DNA from: Desulfobacteraceae bacterium
GTDB taxonomy: Bacteria > Desulfobacterota > Desulfobacteria > Desulfobacterales > Desulfosarcinaceae
Reading direction: 5' to 3'
Assembly (NCBI GenBank): GCA_013003715.1
Contig: JABDIN010000030.1
Span: 1 to 64,000, forward strand
Length of the DNA stretch: 64,000 bases
Both the position numbers and the translations under genes were made by a program. The notes under the pieces are model-generated. The model was given only the letters and a program-made list of their open reading frames with translations. It had not been told where the DNA came from and did no database searches. Positions within the stretch are counted from its first letter, which is position 1; every line of letters begins with the position of its first letter. This document shows positions 43,942 through 51,883 of this stretch, in pieces.

Positions 43942-45228
43942 ATGATACAACGACCCTTTTTCAACTTTTCAAAACCCCGATTCGACTACGAACTATTCAC
44001 CAAAGCATTACCCCAACTGGTCCCTGTTCCCCAACCGAAATTCGTCACCCTGCTCATCGACAGTCCATTGGGCAACCGGGATCCGAAATTTATCAAGGTC
44101 GGTGACAGCGTTAAAACCGGTCAGCGGCTTCTGCTGGCGGAAAACGATACAGCCGCCGCGGTATCGACGGTCACCGGTAAGATCGACGCCTTCTCGGAAT
44201 TTGCGGGTAACTATGGCAAAATGTTCACCGCCATCACCATTGCGGTGTCCGGCTCGGAAGAAACGGACGATCAGTTCGCGCAACTCGGCGGTGACCTGTC
44301 CATGGCCGACCTCTCCGCCTTCCTCTCCACAGCCCCGGGGCGGCCGCCATTCGAGCTGCTCATGGATCCGGAAAAAACCATTGAGACGATTGTCATCTAT
44401 GGGGGTGATACGGACGTTCTGATCGGCACCAATCAATACGCGCTTAAAACCCGGACAGGTGAATTGCAAAAGGGTATCTCCGCACTGAAAAAGGCAAGCG
44501 GGATCGAAAACGTCATCCTGGCCGTCCCCGGAGAAAGTTTCCAGAGTTATGACGCCCATTTTAACGCGGACGTCAGAAATGTGCCGGCCGAATATCCATA
44601 CGCCGGCTCGCAAATGATTCTTCATCATCTGCTGCAGAAACCGGCGGCGGACGGGAAAGCACCGGAGGACCACGGCGTCTGTTTTATGCGTGCCGAGGCG
44701 GTGATTTCCATCGGCAGGGCCGTTGCGGACAAGCGGATTCCCCTGGAAAAACTCGTGACCATTGTGGCGAAAAACGGTGAACAGAAGATTGTGTCGGCAA
44801 AAATCGGGACCCTCATGGGAGATGTGCTGAACGCCGTTAATATCACAGTCGACGATGGCGACCGGATCATTCTCGGCGGCCCCATGACCGGATTCGCCAT
44901 CTATACCGAAACACATCCCATAGAGCCCGATACCGATGCCATCATGATACAGGATGCATCGGATATCTCGTTCTCATCCGACTACCCCTGCATCAATTGC
45001 GGGGACTGCATCCGGATCTGCCCCGCAAACATCTCCGTCAACATGTTGGTGCGGTTTCTGGAAGCCGGGCAATATGATGATGCCGTCAACCTTTATGATC
45101 TTTATTCGTGCGTTGATTGCGGACTCTGCAGTTACGTCTGTGTATCCAGAATCCCAATTCTGCAGTATATAAAGCTGGCCAAACATGAACTCAGCCGGAT
45201 TAGCGAAGCGGAGGAAACGAATGTTTAA
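43942..45228 (+). CDS. rnfC: Rnf complex subunit C (divergent)
   Basis: RnfC is normally the cytoplasmic NADH dehydrogenase subunit of the Rnf ion pump. This 428-aa protein keeps the N-terminal barrel-sandwich (VTLLIDSPLGN, FIKVGDSVKTGQRLLL), the SLBB-type ending (TVDDGDRIILGGPMTGFAIY), and two [4Fe-4S] sites (CINCGDCIRICP and CVDCGLCSYVCVSRIP). In the NADH/FMN region, where other RnfC proteins have GLGGAGFPT and NGAECEPYL, it reads APGRPPFELL and IYGGDTDVLIGTNQY. The canonical glycine-rich and acidic motifs are therefore not recognisable. The N-terminal GG-x-HP motif is also missing. Gene order and neighbours leave no doubt that it is RnfC. Confidence 0.92.
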   Translation: MIQRPFFNFSKPRFDYELFTKALPQLVPVPQPKFVTLLIDSPLGNRDPKFIKVGDSVKTGQRLLLAENDTAAAVSTVTGKIDAFSEFAGNYGKMFTAITIAVSGSEETDDQFAQLGGDLSMADLSAFLSTAPGRPPFELLMDPEKTIETIVIYGGDTDVLIGTNQYALKTRTGELQKGISALKKASGIENVILAVPGESFQSYDAHFNADVRNVPAEYPYAGSQMILHHLLQKPAADGKAPEDHGVCFMRAEAVISIGRAVADKRIPLEKLVTIVAKNGEQKIVSAKIGTLMGDVLNAVNITVDDGDRIILGGPMTGFAIYTETHPIEPDTDAIMIQDASDISFSSDYPCINCGDCIRICPANISVNMLVRFLEAGQYDDAVNLYDLYSCVDCGLCSYVCVSRIPILQYIKLAKHELSRISEAEETNV

Positions 45229-46180
45229 ACAGAAAAAATTCATCGTTTCGCATGCCCCCTTTTGGCATATCGGCAGCGGCATCCCCGAACGGAACTACAA
45301 TATGATCATTGCCGCCCTGCCGGCAGTACTCATGGGCTTTACCGTATTCGGTATCCCCGCCGTCGGTGTTATCGCACTGTCTGTCGCCTTTGCCGTGCTC
45401 TGGGAGCTTGCGGTCAATTATGTGTCCAAACGTCCCTATACCGTCGCCGACGGCCATGCCATTTATATCGGGTTGATATTCGGAATGGTCATGCCCGCAA
45501 CCGTTCCCTGGTGGCTGATACTTGTGGGGACCTTTCTGGCCATCGTCATCGGCAAAGAGATATTCGGCGGTATCGGCAGCAATCCGTTCAACGCCGTTGC
45601 CCTGGCCTATGCCATACTACTGGTGTCCTGGGGCATCCACCTGGATTTCAACGCGAAGCTGGCCAACTACACTTTTGATTTTCCGGCAGCCTATCCAATT
45701 GCTGCCTTGCAGGCGTTCGGACCTTCGGCGACGGAACCCTTCAGCCTGCTCGGCATGTTCATGGGGCAACAAGTGGGAGGGATCGGCTCCGTTTGCGGTA
45801 TCGCCATTGTCCTCGGCGGTGTTTATCTGATTCTCAGGGGTTTTATCCGATGGGAAATTTCCGTATCCTTCGTCGTCGGCGTATTTGTCACAGCCTTCTT
45901 GTTTAACGTTTACAATCCGGCTGTCTATGGTGCCCCGCTCTTTCACCTGGTGACCGGTTACACGCTGATCGGGGCGTTTTTTCTGGCCACGGATGACGGT
46001 TCTTCCCCTGTAAATTTCATCCCCATGCTGATATACGGCGCTTTAGGGGGCGTACTGACTGTATTGATACGAAACATTGGATCATACGTGGACGGTGTAT
46101 TTTTTGCCATCCTGCTGATCAATGTCGTGAATCCCGTATTGGACAAGATCCGGCCAAAAGCATTGGGAAAGGTAGCTTAA
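45221..46180 (+). CDS. rnfD: Rnf complex subunit D
   Basis: A 319-aa membrane subunit that carries a covalently bound FMN. About ten hydrophobic segments are visible. The FMN-threonine region is near FGPSATEPFSLLGMF, matching the SGAT-like site of other RnfD proteins. The C-terminal FFLATDDGSSPVNF and YGALGGVLTVLIRNIG are typical. ATG 45221 is chosen: it overlaps the rnfC end by 8 bases and has GGAGG upstream, while the longer frame begins inside rnfC. Confidence 0.93.
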   Translation: MFKQKKFIVSHAPFWHIGSGIPERNYNMIIAALPAVLMGFTVFGIPAVGVIALSVAFAVLWELAVNYVSKRPYTVADGHAIYIGLIFGMVMPATVPWWLILVGTFLAIVIGKEIFGGIGSNPFNAVALAYAILLVSWGIHLDFNAKLANYTFDFPAAYPIAALQAFGPSATEPFSLLGMFMGQQVGGIGSVCGIAIVLGGVYLILRGFIRWEISVSFVVGVFVTAFLFNVYNPAVYGAPLFHLVTGYTLIGAFFLATDDGSSPVNFIPMLIYGALGGVLTVLIRNIGSYVDGVFFAILLINVVNPVLDKIRPKALGKVA

Positions 46181-46181
46181 G

Positions 46182-46775
46182 ATGAACGAAATGTTGAAAA
46201 TGGTGGTTGTTCTTACCGGCCTGAGCTTGGTCTCAGGCGGCGTGCTTTCCTACCTGGAAGGCAGCTTGAAAGAACGCATTGAAAATACGATCCTGGAAAA
46301 AGTTCAGGCACCGACGCTACGGCAACTTTTAGTCGGCAGCGAAAACGATCCGGTGGCGGACAGGTTTAAAATCGGCTCCGGCAAGGATGAGAAAAGTTTT
46401 TTTGTCGGAATTTTCGACGGAGCGCCCAATATAGTGGTTCTCGAGGCTTTTGGAAATGGCTATGGCGATAAAGTCGGACTCATGGTGGCCATCGATGTCA
46501 CTACGGATAAAATAATGAACGTCGGTGTCACCACCCATGCCGAAACCCCCGGAATTGGGGCCAATGCCAAGGATGATCCAGAGTTTGCCGCCTTGTTTGA
46601 AGGTTTACCCGTGGGTGAACCGATCCTTGTTAAAAACGATGGTGGTGAAATCAGTGCCATGAGTGGCGCGACAGTTACATCCAGGGCTGTCTGCGTGGCA
46701 GCGACCAGCGCCACCAAGACTTATGAAGCGCTTAAACCGCAAGTGTTGGAACAGATAAAAGGATTTTCCAAATAG
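46182..46775 (+). CDS. rnfG: Rnf complex subunit G
   Basis: A 197-aa periplasm-facing flavoprotein anchored by one N-terminal membrane helix (residues 5-25). The covalent FMN site is the Thr in SGATVTSRAVCV near residue 162, the S(T)GATxxT pattern. Other family features are GYGDKVGLMVAID, and VTTHAETPGIGA. It begins one base after the rnfD stop. It normally passes electrons toward RnfC or, in cytochrome-linked forms, the multihaem cytochrome. Confidence 0.94.
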   Translation: MNEMLKMVVVLTGLSLVSGGVLSYLEGSLKERIENTILEKVQAPTLRQLLVGSENDPVADRFKIGSGKDEKSFFVGIFDGAPNIVVLEAFGNGYGDKVGLMVAIDVTTDKIMNVGVTTHAETPGIGANAKDDPEFAALFEGLPVGEPILVKNDGGEISAMSGATVTSRAVCVAATSATKTYEALKPQVLEQIKGFSK

Positions 46776-46787
46776 GGAGTCGTTAAC

Positions 46788-47417
46788 ATGGCTAAATCGA
46801 TCGTTCAGGAGTTTACAAAGGGGCTATGGAAAGAGATACCCCCATTCCGGCTGGTGCTCGGCCTGTGCCCGATACTGGGTGTGACAACATCGCTTGAAAA
46901 TGGTTTGGGTATGGGGCTGGCCACAACATTTGTCCTGATTTGCTCCAACTTTCTGGTGTCGCTGCTACGGAAAATGATCCCCTCGAAGGTGAGGATCGCC
47001 TGCTTCATTATCATCATCGCCACATTTGTGATTGTTGTCGAAATCATGATGAAAGCATTTGCATACGATATTTTTCTCAAGCTTGGGGTTTTCATCCCGC
47101 TCATCGTGGTCAACTGCGTGATCCTGGGACGCGCCGAGGCATTTGCGGCGAAAAATGGCATCCTGCCGTCTCTTGCCGATGGATTGGGTATTGGTATCGG
47201 TTTTACGCTTTCATTGGCATCATTGGGCGGTATACGCGAAATCCTCGGGAAAGGGACATTGACGGTGTGGGGGGAACCATTCTTCACCGGTCCCATCTTC
47301 AGTATTGCCGACATCTTTCCTAAATTTGAACCCTTCGGATTTATGGTTCAAGCTCCCGGTGCCTTTGTTGCTCTTGGCTTGATGCTATGTCTTATGAACC
47401 TTATGGAATCCAAATAG
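46788..47417 (+). CDS. rnfE: Rnf complex subunit E
   Basis: A 209-aa integral membrane protein, one of the two pseudo-symmetric subunits (with RnfA) that hold a [2Fe-2S] cluster in the membrane. Family landmarks are LVLGLCPILGVTTS near residue 24, where the Cys is a cluster ligand, VNCVILGRAEAFA near 105 with the second ligand, and GIGFTLSLASLGGIREILG. Six membrane segments are expected. It follows rnfG by 12 bases. Confidence 0.94.
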   Translation: MAKSIVQEFTKGLWKEIPPFRLVLGLCPILGVTTSLENGLGMGLATTFVLICSNFLVSLLRKMIPSKVRIACFIIIIATFVIVVEIMMKAFAYDIFLKLGVFIPLIVVNCVILGRAEAFAAKNGILPSLADGLGIGIGFTLSLASLGGIREILGKGTLTVWGEPFFTGPIFSIADIFPKFEPFGFMVQAPGAFVALGLMLCLMNLMESK

Positions 47418-47430
47418 GAGAAACCAACCA

Positions 47431-48003
47431 ATGGGCTATTTCGAACTGATAATCTCCTGTATTTTCGTCAATAACATACTGCTGGCGCAGTTCCTGGGGA
47501 ACTGCCCGTTCCTTGGCACCTCCAAAAAAATGGAAACGGCGGTGGGTATGTCCATGGCGGTGGTATTTGTCATGGTCATGGCCGGCGTGATTACCTGGGT
47601 CATCTACAACTGGATACTTGTGCCGACAAATCTGACTTATCTCCGGACCATAGCCTTCATCCTGGTCATTGCGTCCCTGGTTCAATTTGTGGAAATGTTC
47701 CTGAAAAAGAGCATACCGGCCCTGTATGCGGGCTTGGGCATTTTCCTGCCGCTGATTACCACGAATTGTGCGGTAATGGGGGCTTGCGTGTTAAATATAG
47801 ACAAAGAATTCAATTTTCTGGAAGCATTGGTCGCCTCATTCGCCTATGCGGTGGGCTTTGGATTAGCGCTCGTACTATTTGCCGGTGTTCGTGAAAAAAC
47901 ATTATTGGCACGCGTGCCGAAACCCTTGCAGGATACATCAATTGCGCTGGTTACCGCCGGTGTGATCTCTTTATCCTTTTTTGCTTTCAAAGGCATGGTA
48001 TAG
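47431..48003 (+). CDS. rnfA: Rnf complex subunit A
   Basis: A 190-aa integral membrane protein, the partner of RnfE. Landmarks are NNILLAQFLGNCPFLGTSKK near residue 14, with the cluster Cys, LGIFLPLITTNCAVMGAC near 98, with the second Cys, and FGLALVLFAGVREK. Six membrane segments are expected. A gap of 13 bases separates it from rnfE; 22 bases follow to rnfB. It is normal in length. Confidence 0.94.
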   Translation: MGYFELIISCIFVNNILLAQFLGNCPFLGTSKKMETAVGMSMAVVFVMVMAGVITWVIYNWILVPTNLTYLRTIAFILVIASLVQFVEMFLKKSIPALYAGLGIFLPLITTNCAVMGACVLNIDKEFNFLEALVASFAYAVGFGLALVLFAGVREKTLLARVPKPLQDTSIALVTAGVISLSFFAFKGMV

Positions 48004-48025
48004 GTTTACCAAGGAGGTAATGATT

Positions 48026-50095
48026 GTGTTAACTGCGGTATTGATAATGCTGGCAATCGGCGCAACCTGCGGTATCGTGTTAAGTGTCGCATCAAAGGTT
48101 TTCTACGTCTGGGAAGATCCCAGAATTGCCGAAATTGAGTATCATATGGCCGGGGCCAACTGCGGTGGGTGCGGTTTTGCCGGGTGTTCCGCCGCGGCTG
48201 TTGCCGTTGTTGCCGGGAAAGCCCAACCCAGTGTCTGTATCGTCGCCGGAGTTGAATCCGCCTTGGGCATTGCCGCCGTAATGGGTGTGGACCCGGGCAG
48301 CGCCGAACCCATCAAATCCATCAACGAGTGCCTGGGCGGTGATCGCGCCGACGACAAGTTCGCCTATAATGGAGTTCAAAGCTGCCGTGCCATGGCGGCC
48401 CTGTTCGGCGGGAAAAGGGTCTGTACCGTCGGTTGCATCGGTTATGGGGATTGCATCAAATCCTGCCAGTTCGACGCCATTGACATGGGCCCCGACGGCT
48501 ATCCGGTGGTCAACGAAATCAAGTGTGTGGGGTGCGGCGCCTGTGAAAAGGCCTGCCCGAAAAACATCATTACCGTGCGTACCATGAGCGAACGTCTCCT
48601 GCATTTCAATGAAGAGGATGATGCCCTGGCGCCCTGCCGCCAGACCTGTCCGGCGGAGATCAATATCCCACAATACATCGCCCAGATCCGTGATGGCGAT
48701 TATGCCGAGGCCGTGAACACTATCCGGGAACGAAATCCGTTGCTCCTGGCTTGCGGCCGTGTCTGTCCCCACCCCTGTGAGGATTATTGCCGAAGAGGCA
48801 TAGAGGATGAACCGGTATCCATCAACCAGCTCAAACGGTTTGCCGCAGACTGGGAGATGAATTCAGGTAAACGGATACCCGTTGCCTGCGCACCGGACAC
48901 CGACAAGAAAATTGCCGTCGTCGGCGGCGGTCCCGCCGGTCTCAGCGCGGCTTTCTTCCTGCGCAGACTGGGCCATTCAGTGACCATTTTCGAGGCCATG
49001 CCCGAGCTGGGCGGCATCGTTCGCTATGGTATTCCTGAGTATCGATGCCCGCAAAAAACATTGGCGTGGGAAATCCAGGGCATCCTGGATTTGGGTATCG
49101 AAGCCCATCTGAATACACGTCTCGGCGTTGATTTTTCCATCGAGTCGCTTCAGGCCGATGGTTTTGACGCCATATTCCTGGGAATAGGGGCGTGGGATGA
49201 CTACAAACTCGGGGTGGACGGTGAAGATCTCGACGGTAGTTACAAGGGTATCCCCTTTCTCTCCAGCGTAGCTGCCGGCAAAGAGGTCAAGGTCGGAAAA
49301 AAAGCGGCGGTAATCGGCGGTGGGAACTCCGCCATCGACTGTGTGCGCACACTAGTGCGGCTTGGTGTGGAAGAGGTCTACATCGTTTACCGGCGAACCC
49401 GGAAGGAGATGCCGGCCAACGAAGTCGAAATCGTGGCTGCCGAACATGAGGGCATCAAATTCCAATTCCTGGCGGCGCCCACACGTGTGGTCGGTGACGA
49501 GAACGGGCGAGTGACCCACCTCGAATATCTACAAATGGAACTCGGAGAACCGGACGCCAGCGGACGGCGTCGGCCCGTACCCATCGAAGGCTCCGAAACC
49601 CTGCTTGAAATTGACAATCTGATCACCGCCATCGGCCAACGGCCCACAGTGGACTTTGTGGAAAAAGAGAAAATATTGGAAAATCTGGGAATTACCCGCT
49701 GGAACACCATTGATAACGATCCGGAAACCCTGCAATCGACGCTGCCGTTTATTTATACCGGCGGCGATTCAGCCACCGGCGCATCTCTTGTGGTCGAAGC
49801 CATCGGCGGCGGCCGCCGTGCTGCACGATCCATTCACCAGTTTTTAACCGGTGAAGAGGTCAAAGGCGCCGAAAAATCCCTCAGAAAACGGCATATACCC
49901 GTTTCTCTATTCACATCAGTTGATGGTGTGGTGCAGAAAAAGCGTACTGAAATGCCTGAGCTGCCGGTTGAAGAGCGTATCCGTTCCATGGTGGAAGTGG
50001 ATTTGGTGATCAGTGAAAAAGATGCCCGGTACGAATCCAACCGCTGCCTCTCCTGCTGCCGTATATGCTACAACAAAGACAAAGAAGCGGCCTGA
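48026..50095 (+). CDS. rnfB: Rnf subunit B fused to GltD/NfnB-like oxidoreductase (copy 2)
   Basis: A 689-aa protein; ordinary RnfB is only about 180-330 aa. Residues 1-25 form the RnfB membrane anchor, Cys46, 49, 54 and 71 bind the RnfB cluster, and Cys133-147 and Cys167-177 form two ferredoxin clusters. From about 200 it continues as a GltD/NfnB-like NADPH:flavin oxidoreductase: CRQTCPAEINIPQYIAQI, CGRVCPHPCEDYC, the FAD fold VVGGGPAGLSAAFF at about 298, the NADPH fold VIGGGNSAIDCVRTL, and YRRTRKEMPA for the NADPH phosphate. It ends CLSCCRIC. GTG 48026 is the likely start: AAGGAGG lies 8 bases upstream, against only 2 for ATG 48020. Confidence 0.9.
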   Translation: MLTAVLIMLAIGATCGIVLSVASKVFYVWEDPRIAEIEYHMAGANCGGCGFAGCSAAAVAVVAGKAQPSVCIVAGVESALGIAAVMGVDPGSAEPIKSINECLGGDRADDKFAYNGVQSCRAMAALFGGKRVCTVGCIGYGDCIKSCQFDAIDMGPDGYPVVNEIKCVGCGACEKACPKNIITVRTMSERLLHFNEEDDALAPCRQTCPAEINIPQYIAQIRDGDYAEAVNTIRERNPLLLACGRVCPHPCEDYCRRGIEDEPVSINQLKRFAADWEMNSGKRIPVACAPDTDKKIAVVGGGPAGLSAAFFLRRLGHSVTIFEAMPELGGIVRYGIPEYRCPQKTLAWEIQGILDLGIEAHLNTRLGVDFSIESLQADGFDAIFLGIGAWDDYKLGVDGEDLDGSYKGIPFLSSVAAGKEVKVGKKAAVIGGGNSAIDCVRTLVRLGVEEVYIVYRRTRKEMPANEVEIVAAEHEGIKFQFLAAPTRVVGDENGRVTHLEYLQMELGEPDASGRRRPVPIEGSETLLEIDNLITAIGQRPTVDFVEKEKILENLGITRWNTIDNDPETLQSTLPFIYTGGDSATGASLVVEAIGGGRRAARSIHQFLTGEEVKGAEKSLRKRHIPVSLFTSVDGVVQKKRTEMPELPVEERIRSMVEVDLVISEKDARYESNRCLSCCRICYNKDKEAA

Positions 50096-50122
50096 TCGGC
50101 AACGGATACCCCACGCATAAAA

Positions 50123-50170
50123 ACGAATCCGGCGTCTTGGCAGCCATAGACCGCCGGATTCGTTTTTTTA
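50123..50170 (+). terminator. Intrinsic terminator of the rnf operon
   Basis: ACGAATCCGGCG pairs perfectly with CGCCGGATTCGT (12 bp) around a 17-base loop, followed by TTTTTTT. It lies about 28 bases after the rnfB stop. On the minus strand it also ends with a short U-tract (TTTTT), so it may also stop transcription from the convergent pseudouridine synthase gene. Confidence 0.85.
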
Positions 50171-51166
50171 TTGAGAGTTCTCCGATGTCAGCGCCCTGAG
50201 CTGTTCGACGACGACTTGCATGTCTTCCGCCAAAGGTGCCTCAAAACGGCAGGGATCACCTGACCGGGGATGACGAAATTCCAGCCGGAACGCATGCAGC
50301 ATCTGCCGCCTCACCTCGTTCAAGGTCGATATCAACCGCCGGGACCCGTCGGACCCGGGTAGCGGTAATTGTTTTTCCCAGCGTCGATGATTGTAAACAC
50401 TGTCCCCTACCACCGGATGGTGCATGGACAGGCAGTGCACGCGTATCTGGTGGGTCCGGCCGGTCTCGATTTTCAATTCCAGAAGTGTAATGCCCGAATA
50501 CCTCTCCCTGACCCGCCATAAGGTGACGGCCACCCGGCTGTGTGCGCCGGACGTTGACATTTTTTTCCGATTCTGCGTGTGTCTGCCGATGGGCAGATTG
50601 ACTTGACCCGACTCCGACCGAGGGTCTCCATGAACCAGGGCAAGATATTTCTTTCCGGTTTCACGGGATTTAAATTGCGCAGCCAGATTCTGATGGGCAC
50701 GATCGTTTTTGGCCACCACCATCACACCCGATGTGTCCTTATCGAGCCGATGGACAATGCCAGGTCTGAGATCGCCACTAATGCCCTGCAAATCGCGGCA
50801 ATGGTAGAGAACCGCATTGACGAGGGTGCCGGAATAATGCCCCGGCGCCGGGTGAACCACCATACCGGCGGCTTTGTTCACCACAAGGATATCGCTGTCT
50901 TCAAACAGGATATCCAGCGGAATGGGTTCCGGATCAAGATCTATGGGACCGGGATCCGGGATCGAACCGGAAATATTATCCCCTTCCTTGACGCGATATC
51001 CCGGCTTTCCAGCATTGCCGTTGACCCGGATATGCCCTTCACGTATCAGCCTGCCGGCAAACGATCGCGAACAGGTTTCAAGCGTGTCGGCCACCACGGC
51101 ATCCAGGCGGATACCCATCGACATTTTATCTATTTTGAAAGTAAAGGTATTGGTCTGCATCATCAT
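50168..51166 (-). CDS. rluD: RluA-family 23S rRNA pseudouridine synthase (RluD-like)
   Basis: A 332-aa pseudouridine synthase with an N-terminal S4 RNA-binding domain (IREGHIRVNGNAGKPGYRVK) and a catalytic domain with HRLDKDTSGVMVVAK, whose Asp is the nucleophile. ILVVNKAAGMVVHPAPGHYSG precedes it, and KYLALVHGDP and GRTHQIRVH follow. RluD makes pseudouridines in helix 69 of 23S rRNA; the RluD assignment among RluA/C/D paralogues is by size and S4 domain. Three ATG codons in a row begin the frame, with no Shine-Dalgarno. The carD gene ends 18 bases upstream, so coupling is likely. Confidence 0.9.
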   Translation of the reverse strand: MMMQTNTFTFKIDKMSMGIRLDAVVADTLETCSRSFAGRLIREGHIRVNGNAGKPGYRVKEGDNISGSIPDPGPIDLDPEPIPLDILFEDSDILVVNKAAGMVVHPAPGHYSGTLVNAVLYHCRDLQGISGDLRPGIVHRLDKDTSGVMVVAKNDRAHQNLAAQFKSRETGKKYLALVHGDPRSESGQVNLPIGRHTQNRKKMSTSGAHSRVAVTLWRVRERYSGITLLELKIETGRTHQIRVHCLSMHHPVVGDSVYNHRRWEKQLPLPGSDGSRRLISTLNEVRRQMLHAFRLEFRHPRSGDPCRFEAPLAEDMQVVVEQLRALTSENSQ

Positions 51167-51184
51167 GCAGTAAGGGGAGGTGTT

Positions 51185-51742
51185 CTATTCAGGTTCGGGT
51201 TCGGGGACGAACAGCGAGTCGATCTCACCGGCAACGGTACCTTCATCGGTGTCTTTTGCAGTGGAAAGCTCTTTGATCAATAGATTTTGAGCGGTGTCGT
51301 ATAGTTTGCGCTCACCAAATGACAGATCCTTGGTCAGTTTAAGAAGGGAAAGGTCCCGGTATACTTCAGCCACTTCAAATAGAGAACCGGTCTTTATTTT
51401 TTCCATATATTCCCGGTAACGCCGGTTCCAGGTCTGGTTATCGATATTGATTTCAGGACGTTCCTTCATCACATCGATAATCTTGGGGATATCTTTCTCA
51501 TTGATGACATCCCGCAACCCCACGGAAGTCACATTCCAGGTCGGGATCATGATGACCATGCCGTTCTCGATGACCTTCATGATATAAAAATCATGCTCTT
51601 CTCCATTTACCACCCGAGTTTCAATTGCCTCGATGCGGCCGACGCCATGTGCGGGATAAACTGCGAGGTCTCCGACCTGAAACTTTTTCTGTTCAACCGC
51701 TTCAGATCCTTCATTGTTGTCACTAACGACTTTATCGGGCAT
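51185..51742 (-). CDS. carD: CarD/CdnL-family RNA polymerase-binding regulator
   Basis: A 185-aa CarD/CdnL protein that binds the RNA polymerase beta subunit and stabilises open complexes at rRNA and other promoters. The N-terminal Tudor-like domain has FQVGDLAVYPAHGVGRIEAI near residue 21. The helical C-terminal domain includes WNRRYREYMEKIKTG and LSFGERKLYDTAQ. The first 15 residues and the acidic tail (EPEPE) are non-conserved. It lies downstream of hppA after a terminator and shares the strand with rluD. Confidence 0.92.
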   Translation of the reverse strand: MPDKVVSDNNEGSEAVEQKKFQVGDLAVYPAHGVGRIEAIETRVVNGEEHDFYIMKVIENGMVIMIPTWNVTSVGLRDVINEKDIPKIIDVMKERPEINIDNQTWNRRYREYMEKIKTGSLFEVAEVYRDLSLLKLTKDLSFGERKLYDTAQNLLIKELSTAKDTDEGTVAGEIDSLFVPEPEPE

Positions 51743-51816
51743 TTCAACACCAGGAACTTCTATTATAGGTAAATGTCACTGAACGGTAACAATATCATTT
51801 GCGCCCTTACTAATCA

Positions 51817-51854
51817 ATAAAAAAAAGGATTGGCACATTTCTGCGCCAATCCTT
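51817..51854 (-). terminator. Intrinsic terminator after hppA
   Basis: Read on the minus strand, AAGGATTGGC pairs with GCCAATCCTT (10 bp) around a 10-base loop, followed by a run of U. It begins about 30 bases after the hppA stop. Confidence 0.85.
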
Positions 51855-51883
51855 ATTCTCAGCTGTACATTATTCTCTGATGA

